Source: Pigmentiphaga litoralis (GTDB lineage: Bacteria > Pseudomonadota > Gammaproteobacteria > Burkholderiales > Burkholderiaceae_B). From it: a stretch of 64,000 nt of DNA. Below, in pieces: positions 1 to 9,361 of the stretch. Under the pieces are notes generated by a model. That model was not told the DNA's origin. It searched no databases and saw nothing but the letters and a program-made list of their open reading frames with translations. The stretch spans positions 2,627,111 to 2,691,110 of the forward strand of contig NZ_BMXQ01000001.1 in assembly GCF_014651835.1 (NCBI RefSeq). The letters are read 5' to 3'. Each line of letters begins with the position of its first letter. Positions within the stretch are counted from its first letter, which is position 1. Position numbers and translations under genes: made by a program.

Positions 1-77
1 GGTCCTGACACCCAGACGCATAATGAGTGCAAGGCATTGAAAGGGCCGACTAAGGTGACCCCTGACCCCGTCTAGTA

Positions 78-1202
78 TTATGTTAAATGGGTCAACAGAT
101 TCCCTGCAACCTTCCGGGGCTCGTAAAGAGCTCGTATCTTGTGACTGCGTTGTAAAGTATGAGCTCGAGACAGCGGGTCAGCTAAAAGGTCGAGCATTCC
201 GCTAGCCCACATATCTACACTTGTCGGGTCTGTTATGTAATGTGCCTCGCCTAATGTGATTTCTTTGAGCGAAGCAATACCGCTTAGAAGTGTTGGAACG
301 CCAAGGCCCAAAGCTTCTATCGCCGGCATGCCAAACCCTTCGTAAAGCGAAGGCAGCGCGAAGAGCGCAGCGTTTCGATAGTAAGTACCCAACTCGGCGT
401 CTGATACGTAGCCTAACAAGCGCACCCGTTTCGCTGTTTGTTCGGATAAAGACCGAGTGACGAACTGCTTATTTTCTTCGGACTGTTTTCCAACGAGGTA
501 TAGCTGCACCCGCGGATCGGATTTCGCTACTAGTTCGAACGCGCGTAAAAGGGTGACTACGTTCTTATGCGGGAATTGATGGCAAACAGTAAGAATGTAA
601 GGGGCTTCCGCCGCCACAACGGCACCTGCCGTCGCCGAGCCGTCTCCAAATCTTTCGAAGTCGATTGCGTTGTATATCACCCGACACTTCCGGCCGAACT
701 CATCGCCAAAAAATTCAAGAACTTGTTGCCTTTCAAACTCTGATATTAGGAAAACCACGTCCGCGCGCTTAAACATTCTTGGCAGATAGTAATCCAGCCA
801 TTTTTTCCTACGATCAGAGTGATACTCCGGAAGCAGTTTGTACTGAATGTCGTGGAGCAAAACTGCCGTCGGCTTACGTCGACCCCAAGCCGGAGGCACA
901 AAATAGTTCGGATACAGTACCCAGCTATCGTCGGCACGGCGGAGTTCAAAAATCGACTCCTCAAGGAAACGGCCGCTTTTAGGCCCCGGTATGCGGCAAG
1001 TCATTTGTGTGGCTACGCGACTTGTTTGTATCCAAGCCCGGAATTCCGGAGCCAGACGGCGCTCGTCAGAATATGCTAGGGTGAGTCGTGCAGACGCTTG
1101 ATGTAAGCCCTTCGCTAGATTATACAAAGAGGACTCGGTACCGCCAATTTGCTGATGGTGGATCGTATGAAAGGGGATCGAAATTTGAACTTGATTCGTC
1201 AT
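78..1202 (-). CDS. GT4-family glycosyltransferase
   Basis: The 374-aa protein has a GT-B fold pattern. The N-terminal half resembles an acceptor-binding domain, and the C-terminal half has the retaining GT4 donor-site signature EGFGMPAIE (E288 to E296, E-x7-E) preceded by a PHKN motif near residue 211. It probably transfers a sugar from a nucleotide-sugar to a lipid-linked exopolysaccharide or O-antigen repeat unit on the cytoplasmic face of the inner membrane. It is the last gene seen of the minus-strand polysaccharide locus, downstream of acyltransferase, polymerase, co-polymerase and exporter genes. The donor and linkage cannot be read from sequence. The start is the ATG at 1202. Confidence 0.9.
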   Translation of the reverse strand: MTNQVQISIPFHTIHHQQIGGTESSLYNLAKGLHQASARLTLAYSDERRLAPEFRAWIQTSRVATQMTCRIPGPKSGRFLEESIFELRRADDSWVLYPNYFVPPAWGRRKPTAVLLHDIQYKLLPEYHSDRRKKWLDYYLPRMFKRADVVFLISEFERQQVLEFFGDEFGRKCRVIYNAIDFERFGDGSATAGAVVAAEAPYILTVCHQFPHKNVVTLLRAFELVAKSDPRVQLYLVGKQSEENKQFVTRSLSEQTAKRVRLLGYVSDAELGTYYRNAALFALPSLYEGFGMPAIEALGLGVPTLLSGIASLKEITLGEAHYITDPTSVDMWASGMLDLLADPLSRAHTLQRSHKIRALYEPRKVAGNLLTHLT

Positions 1203-1394
1203 TAAATGTTTACGTCAGATCTCGCTGGCATCATTACTGGTGGTGTCGCTCCGACTAGATTGGTCAGAGCGGGAATGAGGCGCCATTTTTACTAAGCTTC
1301 TCCAGTCAACGCTTCCGAAGGGGCCCACTACCAATTCCATGATGAGATTTGGAAGAATAGGTAGCTCGTGCAGCCTCCCTTCCTTAGAAAAGAA

Positions 1395-2420
1395 TCAACT
1401 TGTTCGACGTCGCAACCAAGGATTTTCCACGTATTTCCATGAAAGCAGAGACAGCAACAAGACAATCAAACACAATGCAAACGTCGAAGCGTATGGATTA
1501 GCAGCAAAAAGCCCGAGACTTACGGCCACTTGGACGAGGGGGAAATGATATACATAAATCCCGTATGACATGTCACCATACTTGCCAAATCTGCCAAAAT
1601 GCATTGCGTTTAAAGCAAACCAAGACACTGAGGCTGCCAGCCCGAATGGCCCCAAAGAGATCTGCAAGTAATCATATGGCACGTTGTAAATAACGATTCC
1701 GGTCAAGGCAGCCCACCACGGCACAGCGCGGTTCGACTTCGCCCAGAAATAGAAAAACGCCCCTGAGAGAAAGAAGCAAAGCTGTCCGGGGAGTTGTTTT
1801 CCAAATCGGCTATACACTTCATCCCCCGTCGCGTCAAAAAGGTACAAAAATCCGACTCGGTATGTGACTGAAAGCACGTAGCCTATTAAGAGCACTCGGG
1901 TCGTGCCAAGTCTTCTGCACGCAATTAGAAGAAATGGAACGAGTGCATAGAACATTATCTCAATTTTTAGCGTCCACAGCGACCCGTTCATGCCTACGTC
2001 GACGTGATCGCTAAAGACGCCTGGCAAGCTCACCTGCTTGAAGTTGAGGAAAATGAGGTTGTAGGCGAGATACCTATATGTTTCGCTCGACGTGAAGAAT
2101 TTATGCAATTCGAGCTTGGTAAACAGGACGCCGATAAGAAACGTAAATATTATCGCAACTAGATAAGCAGGGTAGACGCGCCGGAGTCGCTTAATCGCAT
2201 AATCGAAAATAGAACTAGCCCTTTCGCAGCTCATACAGATAAGAAAGCCGCTTATGACGAAGAACGCATTCACCGCGAAAGCTCCTGAAATGAGCGTCAA
2301 CGGTCGCAATTCTTCCGCTTCGGACAACATTCCAATGTGAAATAACATGACCATGAACGCGAGCGCAAACCGCAGTAGATCAAAATTATTAGTCTTCATT
2401 TCTGTTAACTGAGATTCCAT
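1395..2420 (-). CDS. acyltransferase family 3 (OafA/YrhL-like) membrane protein
   Basis: The 341-aa protein is strongly hydrophobic, with about ten predicted membrane segments. The N-terminus has the family pattern NFDLLRF...MLFHIG, whose His is the likely catalytic residue, and later the segment NAFFVISGFLI. Such proteins move acetyl or other acyl groups onto surface sugars, so this one probably decorates the polysaccharide made by this locus. An in-frame ATG seven codons downstream is an alternative start, and neither has a convincing ribosome site. The gene is visibly more AT-rich than the chromosome to its right, as is common in polysaccharide loci that are exchanged between strains. Confidence 0.9.
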   Translation of the reverse strand: MESQLTEMKTNNFDLLRFALAFMVMLFHIGMLSEAEELRPLTLISGAFAVNAFFVISGFLICMSCERASSIFDYAIKRLRRVYPAYLVAIIFTFLIGVLFTKLELHKFFTSSETYRYLAYNLIFLNFKQVSLPGVFSDHVDVGMNGSLWTLKIEIMFYALVPFLLIACRRLGTTRVLLIGYVLSVTYRVGFLYLFDATGDEVYSRFGKQLPGQLCFFLSGAFFYFWAKSNRAVPWWAALTGIVIYNVPYDYLQISLGPFGLAASVSWFALNAMHFGRFGKYGDMSYGIYVYHFPLVQVAVSLGLFAANPYASTFALCLIVLLLSLLSWKYVENPWLRRRTS

Positions 2421-2503
2421 TCGGTCGTGAAGTTCAAGGTGCCCGGCCGGGCCGAACCGTTGAGCTAGGACACTCGACGCCGGCGTTGTGGTTCGTTACG
2501 TAC

Positions 2504-3832
2504 TTATTTCGGAGTTGCGGAAGGCGTTGCCCTCGCCAACTTAGACATGTATCGGCCTGGCATGAGCACTATGCGCTTCCGCTGAAGTAGAAATATGGAA
2601 ATAAGCACAGCCGGAAACAAGTACAAGCTCCAGATGTAAAATGCGGACAGTGGTATGAGAGCGTAGCTAAGTACCACCGTTAGCACAGCGAGAACAAAAG
2701 GGTCGTCTGTTGCCAATATGATTTTCTTGGCTATGCGCATGAAGCAGCCGAGTACGAAGCCTGATAGTGCCGGAACAACCACCACACCGACCCATCCGAA
2801 GCTAACGTAGCCCCACAATGAGACGGGCAGGCGTAGACCTCCTGAGACAATCTCTGTGACATCAGCGCCGTCATTAAGCTGGTCCAATGTCCACACGGAA
2901 GGGTTCCATTGATAGGAGAATGGGACTAGGCCACCTAGGAAGGTTCGGCCGAAAGTCCAAGGTGAGCCGTGCGAGACAAAGGCCTGCAGCAAGTTCAGTT
3001 GATCGACCATGTCAGGTGCCCCCGCTGCGACGAGGTCTGCGAAACCGTAAGTACTGTCACTCACTGTGAATGTTTGCAGGCCGGTCAAGAGCGACAGAAC
3101 GTAATTAAAGATGCTACCGGCGAGATTGACACCGATGACGAACAAAAAATATAAAATGAACCAACGCCTCTTCCGTACGGCCAGTACTCCAACGGCGAAA
3201 ATCAACCATATTGCTGCCGCGCCTTTCGCCAGCGACACGAGAATGAGGAAGCCAAGTACGACGCTGGCAGCTAAGAACCATCGTTTCTTAGTGATAAATG
3301 AATAAACCGCGGCGATTGGCATTACGAAGATGGCGATCATGAAGCCAGATCGAAAGATCCACGCTGCTCTCAAGTAACTGTCCCGGTACTCCCCTTTGAA
3401 TTGCTTCGCAGACAACGGGTCGGCAGCAAACATCGGTACGAATCCCATAATGGCATACCCGAGGATCAGGGAACCGATCGCGACTATGAGCAAGATCTTC
3501 AACTGCTTCGCTGCGTTGCGCTCAAAATGCGCTGTTTTAAAAACTGCTATTTTGTTGACTATCCACTGCTTGCGTAATGAATAAAAGCGCGAAGCCTGGA
3601 GGCCGGCTAAGTAGGCAATCCCACCGATGAAGGAAGTCCAGACATACAGATCAAGGATATCTTCAGAAAATCCTGTGTAGTATTTGGTGAATAGTCCTGG
3701 GATAATATAGCCGATTACTATAAACCCGGCCGATACATGGGTAACGATGTTGGTACGGCTGAACCATATAGAGTATGCACCGACCACCTGGATCGATAAA
3801 CTCCACACCAATATCAGGTTATAGACAGACAT
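2504..3832 (-). CDS. Wzy-like polysaccharide polymerase, multispanning membrane protein
   Basis: The 442-aa protein consists mainly of hydrophobic segments (roughly ten to twelve) with a larger loop in the C-terminal half, the layout of O-antigen/oligosaccharide repeat polymerases. Primary sequence in this family is poorly conserved, so the assignment rests on topology, length and position between the glycosyltransferase/acyltransferase genes and the Wzz-like gene. It would join repeat units on the periplasmic face of the inner membrane, with chain length set by the Wzz-like neighbour. A Wzx flippase is not in the window. Multispanning ligases or other assembly proteins remain possible. Confidence 0.72.
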   Translation of the reverse strand: MSVYNLILVWSLSIQVVGAYSIWFSRTNIVTHVSAGFIVIGYIIPGLFTKYYTGFSEDILDLYVWTSFIGGIAYLAGLQASRFYSLRKQWIVNKIAVFKTAHFERNAAKQLKILLIVAIGSLILGYAIMGFVPMFAADPLSAKQFKGEYRDSYLRAAWIFRSGFMIAIFVMPIAAVYSFITKKRWFLAASVVLGFLILVSLAKGAAAIWLIFAVGVLAVRKRRWFILYFLFVIGVNLAGSIFNYVLSLLTGLQTFTVSDSTYGFADLVAAGAPDMVDQLNLLQAFVSHGSPWTFGRTFLGGLVPFSYQWNPSVWTLDQLNDGADVTEIVSGGLRLPVSLWGYVSFGWVGVVVVPALSGFVLGCFMRIAKKIILATDDPFVLAVLTVVLSYALIPLSAFYIWSLYLFPAVLISIFLLQRKRIVLMPGRYMSKLARATPSATPK

Positions 3833-3918
3833 GTTTGCCTTCGGGTACTTGGGCGTTTCTCATTGCCAGCCTGACTCTGCGTACAGTCGGCTGTAATGTT
3901 CAAAGTCGCGTCGCGAAA

Positions 3919-3959
3919 GAAGCAACTAAGATTAGCGGAACTATGTGTGCAGTTGCTTC
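3919..3959. repeat. 9-bp inverted repeat with 23-nt spacer
   Basis: The arms GAAGCAACT and AGTTGCTTC are perfect complements separated by 23 nt. They lie 87 nt upstream of the polymerase start. The element could be a regulator site or an RNA hairpin in the leader. There is no T-tract, so it is not an ordinary intrinsic terminator. Confidence 0.5.
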
Positions 3960-4093
3960 TACGAGCTGCGGACGACGGCTCTCCGCTGCTTCCAGTGTGG
4001 TGAACCAAGAGTTCGCCCCGGGATGTATGCAGCAAGCAGCATGACAGCGGTTGCTCGGCGCGAAGCCAGGCCAGCATTACGCTGCTAGAGTTG

Positions 4094-4121
4094 GGAGCAT
4101 CGATGTAATTTGCGATGCTCC
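4094..4121 (-). other. hairpin downstream of wzz-like gene
   Basis: The arms GGAGCATCG and CGATGCTCC pair perfectly over 9 bp around a 10-nt loop, 45 nt beyond the wzz-like stop codon. No T-run follows on the minus strand. A transcript-end stabiliser or partial attenuator is more likely than a classical terminator. Confidence 0.45.
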
Positions 4122-4166
4122 TGCGGTGTACGATTGCCTAGCGGTGAAATGCCAGCTGTCCCAATT

Positions 4167-5363
4167 TCAAACTCGGCCCAACGCTTTGGCAAAAGTGAGT
4201 CGGAGTCGCCCCAGCTTCGCTGCGGTAGCAGGGTCATCTTTACCGGCCCAAAAGATCTGGCGCATGAAAACGAATATCAGAAGGAAAAATCCTGTCGCCA
4301 ACGAGGTGGCGACCGCAATGGTTGCGCGCTTTGGCTTTGACTTAAGTTCTGGAGGTGTTGCCTCGTCGACGACTTGAATTGACGCGCCCTCTCGGCTCTC
4401 GTCGATTTTCGCAGTTTCAAACTGCCGCGCGAAGAGGTCAAACAACGTTTCCTGGTATTTGAATTCGCGGTACTTTGCGATGTAATCATTACCGCTCGCG
4501 CTAGTCGCTGGCTGTGCCTTTTCAGCCTTCGCGAGTTGTCCTCTTAAGGCAGATAGTTCAGCCTGCGCTTGCCGATATTCGGGAGCTGACTCTGTGAGAT
4601 AGCTGCGCATTGCAGCCAGTTTTACTTCTTGCGCTGTCACCTGAGCTCGCAAACGAGCGGGCCCCTCTAAAGCTGTCGAAGGATTGGCATTTAGGGCGGA
4701 CGGACTTACTCCGCTTGCGGCTAATGCTTGTTCGGCACGAATCAAATTGTCTTTCGTCGAGGCCAGCTGTTTCTCGAAGAACACCCGACGTTGCTGCGCT
4801 TCAGTGATAGCGAGTCGATTAAGGAGCGCGCCCAATTCATCGACGTATGCGTTTGCCACGCGTGCCGCGAATTGAGGATCCGCGTCATCGAAATCGATAC
4901 TTATTAATCCGTCTTTACCAGCCGTAATACGGGTGCTCCCTTCTAGCTGCTTGCGAGCGGACTGCCGGTATTCCTGCTCATAGCGCTCTTGGAGTGAGAA
5001 GCGGTCTATTACGGAGTCCTGCACGGTGTTTGTTTTAAGGAATGCGACGTACTGATCTGACGGATTTTTGATTCCTGCAGCGGCTCCTGCTAGTCCCCCT
5101 AGCCCTCCAAGCGACTGAAGCATGCCGAATGCTGCACTCTGTTGTTGTTGAGGTGGCAAAAATCTCGAGGTAGCTGTAAAGGTCGGTGTGAGCGTGAAGC
5201 TGATCCCCAGCGCGATCAAACCGACGACTAATGGGCCAAGAACTAGGAGACGGAGGTTTTCTGCGATAACCTGTATTACGTCGATCAGGCTAAGCTCATC
5301 ATCATCGAGCGCATACAAGCCGGATCCCTGGTCTGGCATGTTTTTTACGTGGGTTTGAGTCAT
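4167..5363 (-). CDS. Wzz-family chain-length determinant / polysaccharide co-polymerase
   Basis: The 398-aa protein has the co-polymerase arrangement: a short cytoplasmic N-terminus, a first membrane helix near residues 35-57, a long periplasmic region rich in coiled-coil (about 190-290), and a second membrane helix near residues 345-365. It lacks the C-terminal Walker/tyrosine-kinase domain of Wzc proteins, so it is a kinase-less PCP. It would set chain length and couple the Wzy-like polymerase to the SLBB outer-membrane exporter encoded three bases upstream. An AAAGLGGLAG-type Gly/Ala-rich stretch follows helix 1. The start is the ATG at 5363. Confidence 0.9.
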   Translation of the reverse strand: MTQTHVKNMPDQGSGLYALDDDELSLIDVIQVIAENLRLLVLGPLVVGLIALGISFTLTPTFTATSRFLPPQQQQSAAFGMLQSLGGLGGLAGAAAGIKNPSDQYVAFLKTNTVQDSVIDRFSLQERYEQEYRQSARKQLEGSTRITAGKDGLISIDFDDADPQFAARVANAYVDELGALLNRLAITEAQQRRVFFEKQLASTKDNLIRAEQALAASGVSPSALNANPSTALEGPARLRAQVTAQEVKLAAMRSYLTESAPEYRQAQAELSALRGQLAKAEKAQPATSASGNDYIAKYREFKYQETLFDLFARQFETAKIDESREGASIQVVDEATPPELKSKPKRATIAVATSLATGFFLLIFVFMRQIFWAGKDDPATAAKLGRLRLTFAKALGRV

Positions 5364-5366
5364 TCT

Positions 5367-7856
5367 TTACAGATCCCTAATAACGCTAAGTGCCGCGACG
5401 CCCAGGCCCAATTGCGAGAAGATCTGCGTCCAGTCCTTGAGTTGTCGAGCAACAAAGTTACCCGTGGTTTCTCGGTCCAGCTTCTCCGGCACCACGATAG
5501 TGTCGCCAGGCATCAAGGCTACAGACTGAACACCGCTGCTGAAAAATCCGCTGCCCGAGGCCAGTATGCTGCCGTCAGCCCGCACGACAAACAACTGTTT
5601 TAGATCGGCTTCCGGTCGCACACCAGCAGATTTGATGACCTCGCCAACAGTCCGGCCATTTTTATAGATAAAGACGTTTTCGTTATTGATAGCACCCACT
5701 GCGGAAACGAAGCTCGGTACTGTTGGTACCATTACCCGGTCCCCGTCTTCCAAAGGCAAATCAGGCAATGACGCAACGCTCATAGCGGCATCGCCTGCAG
5801 GCATCTCTAAGGCGATCCGACCGTTACTCCGAAGTTTCCTGAGGGCTTCTAGCTGCGAGCGGGCAAGGGCTTGCTGCTGCTGAGCCACAGCAGCTTGTGC
5901 TGCGGCATCGGCCGTATTTCTATTGGCCATGATGTAAAGAATTTGGCTTTGTTGTTGCGACTCCAGCCGACGTATGAGCAAGTCAAGGTTCTGCTGCTGC
6001 TTCTGGCGCACAGATTCCCGATCGACTTCGATTCCATACACATAGCCTTGCGGCGTTATGCCACCGACTCGCTGTATGAGCTGGCTCATCGTTTCGCCTG
6101 GCAGTACTTCATAGATGCCCGGTGCGCTCACTTCACCTTCAACCCGGACCAGTCTGGTACGCTTTTCCGCCGGCAGACGCAAATCATTCTGGCTCAGAAT
6201 GGTTACTACGTCGCCAGGTTGCAGGACCAAGTTTTGACTTTCGTCCCCTTGCAGGACAGCGCGACCGAGGTTAAATGGAATCAACTGAGTCCGGAGCTTG
6301 TCTCGGTCAAGTCTTTCAACAACCGCGTAGTCCCAGTTAATTTCATCAACCATACTGCGCACACGGCGATCGACTTGGTTTCCCGCTTTAGTTGCGTCGG
6401 AACCAAGCGCTTCCGCATTCTGAACGAGCAGGTTTTTACGGACGTAGTAATCAGCCGTGATGAGGGCATCGCGCTCCGGAATTAAGTCCCTAACTTTCAT
6501 TCCCCTGAACCATCGATACCGAAGCGGGGCCGCCACGTTGCCCTGTAGCGTGACTGCATTAGCAAACGCTGGACTGATTCCCAGCAGAGTGACGATGTCG
6601 CCGTCGCGCAGTGGCATTGCGAGGCCGGCATTGTCTAAGACCAAGTCCTGAACCTGACGTGGAGGGGTCTGCTCCGGCACCACGCGTTCGATCAATGCCT
6701 TGTGCGAAGTTGCGAGGGTCGGTACGCCGCCACCAAGAGTAAGAATATCGCCTAGTGAGTTGCCGACGTTCTGTCCTGGCTTAAGCTCGTAGATGGCGGC
6801 GTTGTCCAGCGCGCCTGCAATGGCTACTCGCGGGCCGACGGGTGGGATGACAATGACGTCACCTGACGCCAACGGTACGTCGCGTCCCTTTTCGCCTCGG
6901 CCAATGAAGTCGTAAAGGTCAAAGGTAGTCACCACCTTGCCGCCACGCTTCAACTCGATATTGCGCATGCTGCCGTTTCCGTTCGGCCCGCCGCTCGCAA
7001 ACAACGCGTTTACAAGGGTACCGAGACTAGACAGGTTGTAGGTGCCCGGCTGCTGCGCTTGCCCCACGACGTAGACCTGGATGGACCGCAGCTTTCCCAA
7101 GCTCGCATTCAAGTTGAAGTTCGTGAACGTTCTACCAATGTTTTGTCTCAGGACCGCTTCGACATCTCCGACACGCGTTCCGGCCAGGTTGACGACGCCG
7201 ACGCGCGGGATGCTTGCCTGCCCATTCCGATCAATCGTGACGCTGCCTTTGTAGTCAACGCCGCCCCACACCTGGACCTGTAGCTCATCGCCTGGTCCGA
7301 GAACGTAATCGTCTCGCGCAGGAGCGCCGCCATCGGGCGCATAAGTGACTTCAGGAAGGTCGAAGAGATCCTGGCCATACACAGGCAACAGGCGGCCTGT
7401 CGACTGCTGGACAAACTGCTGAAATTGACTGATCTGCCGTTGACGCGCAGACGTACGAGTGTCTTTTTTTGGGGACCGCGCGGCTTCCGACCCTGACTCA
7501 CCGTTCATGTTCAGGTCTTGTGGCCCACGCGAGTCCCGTAGCGTATTGGGCCCGGAATCCAGCGAGTTGTTTCCTGCGCCTCCGATCGGCGCGCCAGGCG
7601 CCATGCCAGGCATGTTCGCGCCTGTGGAAGGTCCTGTTCCCATTCCTCCGCTATTCGTCGCGCTAGTTGCGCGGGCGCCGTTCATTCCTGATCCCGTAAC
7701 TGAGCTCGGAGAAACGTAGGTGCTTCCGCTGGACGTTGGCGCAGTGCTGCCCAGGCCGTTCAACGAAAACTGCGCAAAGGCAGACGTACTGACCAGCGCA
7801 GCGAATGCAGCTGCTGCTGTGCCGCGAAGCGGACGGTTAAGGTAGGTGTAGGTCAT
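5367..7856 (-). CDS. large SLBB-domain polysaccharide export protein (Wza-like)
   Basis: The protein has 829 aa from the ATG at 7856. A TTG at 7940 in the same frame would add 28 residues ahead of a clean signal peptide (hydrophobic core then STSAFA, cleavage before QFSLNG), so the internal ATG is chosen. Next come a Ser/Gly/Asn-rich linker, the polysaccharide export domain beginning YVLGPGDELQVQVWGG, and several SLBB repeats to the C-terminus. It is more than twice the length of E. coli Wza, and no lipobox cysteine follows the signal peptide, so it is probably not lipid-anchored the way Wza is. It would form the outer-membrane exit channel for the polymer. The gene is the first of the minus-strand locus and sits 3 bp from the wzz-like gene. 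Confidence 0.9.
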   Translation of the reverse strand: MTYTYLNRPLRGTAAAAFAALVSTSAFAQFSLNGLGSTAPTSSGSTYVSPSSVTGSGMNGARATSATNSGGMGTGPSTGANMPGMAPGAPIGGAGNNSLDSGPNTLRDSRGPQDLNMNGESGSEAARSPKKDTRTSARQRQISQFQQFVQQSTGRLLPVYGQDLFDLPEVTYAPDGGAPARDDYVLGPGDELQVQVWGGVDYKGSVTIDRNGQASIPRVGVVNLAGTRVGDVEAVLRQNIGRTFTNFNLNASLGKLRSIQVYVVGQAQQPGTYNLSSLGTLVNALFASGGPNGNGSMRNIELKRGGKVVTTFDLYDFIGRGEKGRDVPLASGDVIVIPPVGPRVAIAGALDNAAIYELKPGQNVGNSLGDILTLGGGVPTLATSHKALIERVVPEQTPPRQVQDLVLDNAGLAMPLRDGDIVTLLGISPAFANAVTLQGNVAAPLRYRWFRGMKVRDLIPERDALITADYYVRKNLLVQNAEALGSDATKAGNQVDRRVRSMVDEINWDYAVVERLDRDKLRTQLIPFNLGRAVLQGDESQNLVLQPGDVVTILSQNDLRLPAEKRTRLVRVEGEVSAPGIYEVLPGETMSQLIQRVGGITPQGYVYGIEVDRESVRQKQQQNLDLLIRRLESQQQSQILYIMANRNTADAAAQAAVAQQQQALARSQLEALRKLRSNGRIALEMPAGDAAMSVASLPDLPLEDGDRVMVPTVPSFVSAVGAINNENVFIYKNGRTVGEVIKSAGVRPEADLKQLFVVRADGSILASGSGFFSSGVQSVALMPGDTIVVPEKLDRETTGNFVARQLKDWTQIFSQLGLGVAALSVIRDL

Positions 7857-8468
7857 TATCTGCAGAAAAATGCGCCCCGTCGCCGCAGGCTTAGACACAG
7901 CGGTTGACAGGAGAATTGTGGATTCGGACGAACGACGCAAAGTGAACGGGTTGTTGCTCGGACAGCCATCCCACTCGCCGACGCGCCTGGAAACTTAGGG
8001 CATCGTCCTGATGGAGCATGGTCGAATGAGTAGTGCCGTCGAAAGATGAACTATGGTCTGAACAAGCGTCTGACACCCGCAGGAGCGGCTGTCTTCGCGC
8101 GATGGGGAGTTTATCAGAGGGCTGGGGGAAATCATTATCACAATCTACTACGGCCGGTGAAGCCGTCCTTTGCGGCTATTGCTCCACCATCCAAGTTCGC
8201 TCCAAGCTTGACATTGCAGCCACGCCTTATTCCGTCGCGCTTCCCTCGTAATGCCCGGTTCAGCACACTGGCCATGCCGGTGGATTACCCCCGGCTTTCG
8301 GCGAAACAATGATGGTCGGCCAGCCTGTTGTAGATTCTCGGCTTTTAATTTGTGTCCTATTGTTTGCGCTGCAGTTGAAACCCCACAGCCGCTTACAAAT
8401 TCACTGAGTAGCGGCCACAAGCCGAGCCGTTCATCGCAAAATCACGCATCCCCAAAAAGAGCGCTTTC
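7857..8468. promoter_or_regulatory. 612-bp divergent intergenic region between polysaccharide export locus and galU
   Basis: No convincing gene is present; the short frames carry no known domain. The region must hold the promoters for the minus-strand polysaccharide locus and for galU, so it is the logical place for their control. No unambiguous -10/-35 pair, JUMPstart-like element or long repeat was identified by eye. galU has a weak AAAGAG ribosome site just before its ATG. Confidence 0.5.
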
Positions 8469-9305
8469 ATGAATCCTGTCCGTAAAGCCGTATTCCCCGT
8501 TGCCGGCCTCGGCACTCGCTTCCTGCCCGCCACCAAGGCAATGCCTAAAGAGATGCTGCCTGTCATCGACAAGCCGCTGATCCAATACGCTGTGGAAGAG
8601 GCGATTGCAGCAGGCATCACTGACCTGATTTTCATCACTGGCCGGAACAAGCGCGCGATCGAAGACCACTTCGACACCATGCCTGACCTGGAAGCCGAAC
8701 TCCTTGCCAAGAACAAGCAAGAGCTGCTCGAAGTCGTTCGGGGCATCCTGCCCGCTGGCGTCAACTGCATCTTCATCCGTCAGCCCGCGCCTCTGGGCCT
8801 GGGTCACGCTGTGCTGTGTGCCGAACCTGTTGTGGGCAAAGAGCCCTTCGCCGTGCTGCTGCCCGATGATCTGATCGACGCCGATGTGTCGGTTACCAAG
8901 CAGCTGGTCGACGTCGCCCGTGCCAACAACGGCAGCGTGCTGGCTGTGCAAGACGTGGAACGCAAGGACACGTCCAAGTACGGAATCGTGGACACGCACG
9001 AAGCAACTGGCGCTACGGCCGAAGTGTTCGGCATGGTTGAAAAGCCCGCACCGGCCGAAGCTCCGTCGACTCTCGCAGTCGTTGGCCGCTACGTGCTCGA
9101 AGGCGAAATTTTCGACCACCTGCGCAAGATCGGCAAAGGCGCCGGCGGTGAGATCCAGCTGACGGACGGCATCGCTGCCCTGATGAACGCCCAGCGCAAG
9201 GTGTTTGCCCATCGCTACGAAGGCAAGCGCTATGACTGCGGCAACAAGGCGGGTCTGTTCGAAGCAACAGTCGCGCTGGGTCGCAAGTACCACGGCTTCG
9301 AGTGA
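8469..9305 (+). CDS. galU: UTP-glucose-1-phosphate uridylyltransferase
   Basis: The 278-aa cytoplasmic enzyme makes UDP-glucose from UTP and glucose-1-phosphate. The N-terminus has the nucleotidyltransferase signature with [19 protein letters not shown], followed by [11 protein letters not shown], the DLIFITGR segment and VEKP near residue 190, all typical of bacterial GalU. The length is normal. It lies divergent from the polysaccharide export locus and ahead of manC on the same strand, so it probably supplies UDP-sugars for surface polysaccharide and LPS. The start ATG aligns with the family N-terminus. Confidence 0.97.
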   Translation: MNPVRKAVFPVAGLGTRFLPATKAMPKEMLPVIDKPLIQYAVEEAIAAGITDLIFITGRNKRAIEDHFDTMPDLEAELLAKNKQELLEVVRGILPAGVNCIFIRQPAPLGLGHAVLCAEPVVGKEPFAVLLPDDLIDADVSVTKQLVDVARANNGSVLAVQDVERKDTSKYGIVDTHEATGATAEVFGMVEKPAPAEAPSTLAVVGRYVLEGEIFDHLRKIGKGAGGEIQLTDGIAALMNAQRKVFAHRYEGKRYDCGNKAGLFEATVALGRKYHGFE

Positions 9306-9361
9306 GGGCTCCGGCGGGCGCTTCCTTTACACTGCAGCTTGTCTAGACCTGCGCTGTCCAA

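Larger units (their letters stand above)
3833..4166. other. 334-bp gap between wzz-like and wzy-like genes
   Basis: No credible gene was seen here; short frames on both strands lack any recognisable domain. The stretch contains two separate perfect inverted repeats, listed individually. Together with the length of the gap, they suggest the polymerase may have its own promoter or be attenuated relative to wzz. No clear -10/-35 pair was found by eye. Confidence 0.5.

Noticed and set aside
1-77. Possible insertion-sequence end at the left edge (GGTCCTGACACCC and GGTGACCCCTGACCCC are similar)
   Set aside because: No transposase, no clear inverted repeat pair and no target duplication visible; too little sequence.
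7904-7932. TTGACA on the plus strand as a galU promoter
   Set aside because: No -10 at the right spacing and over 500 nt from galU.
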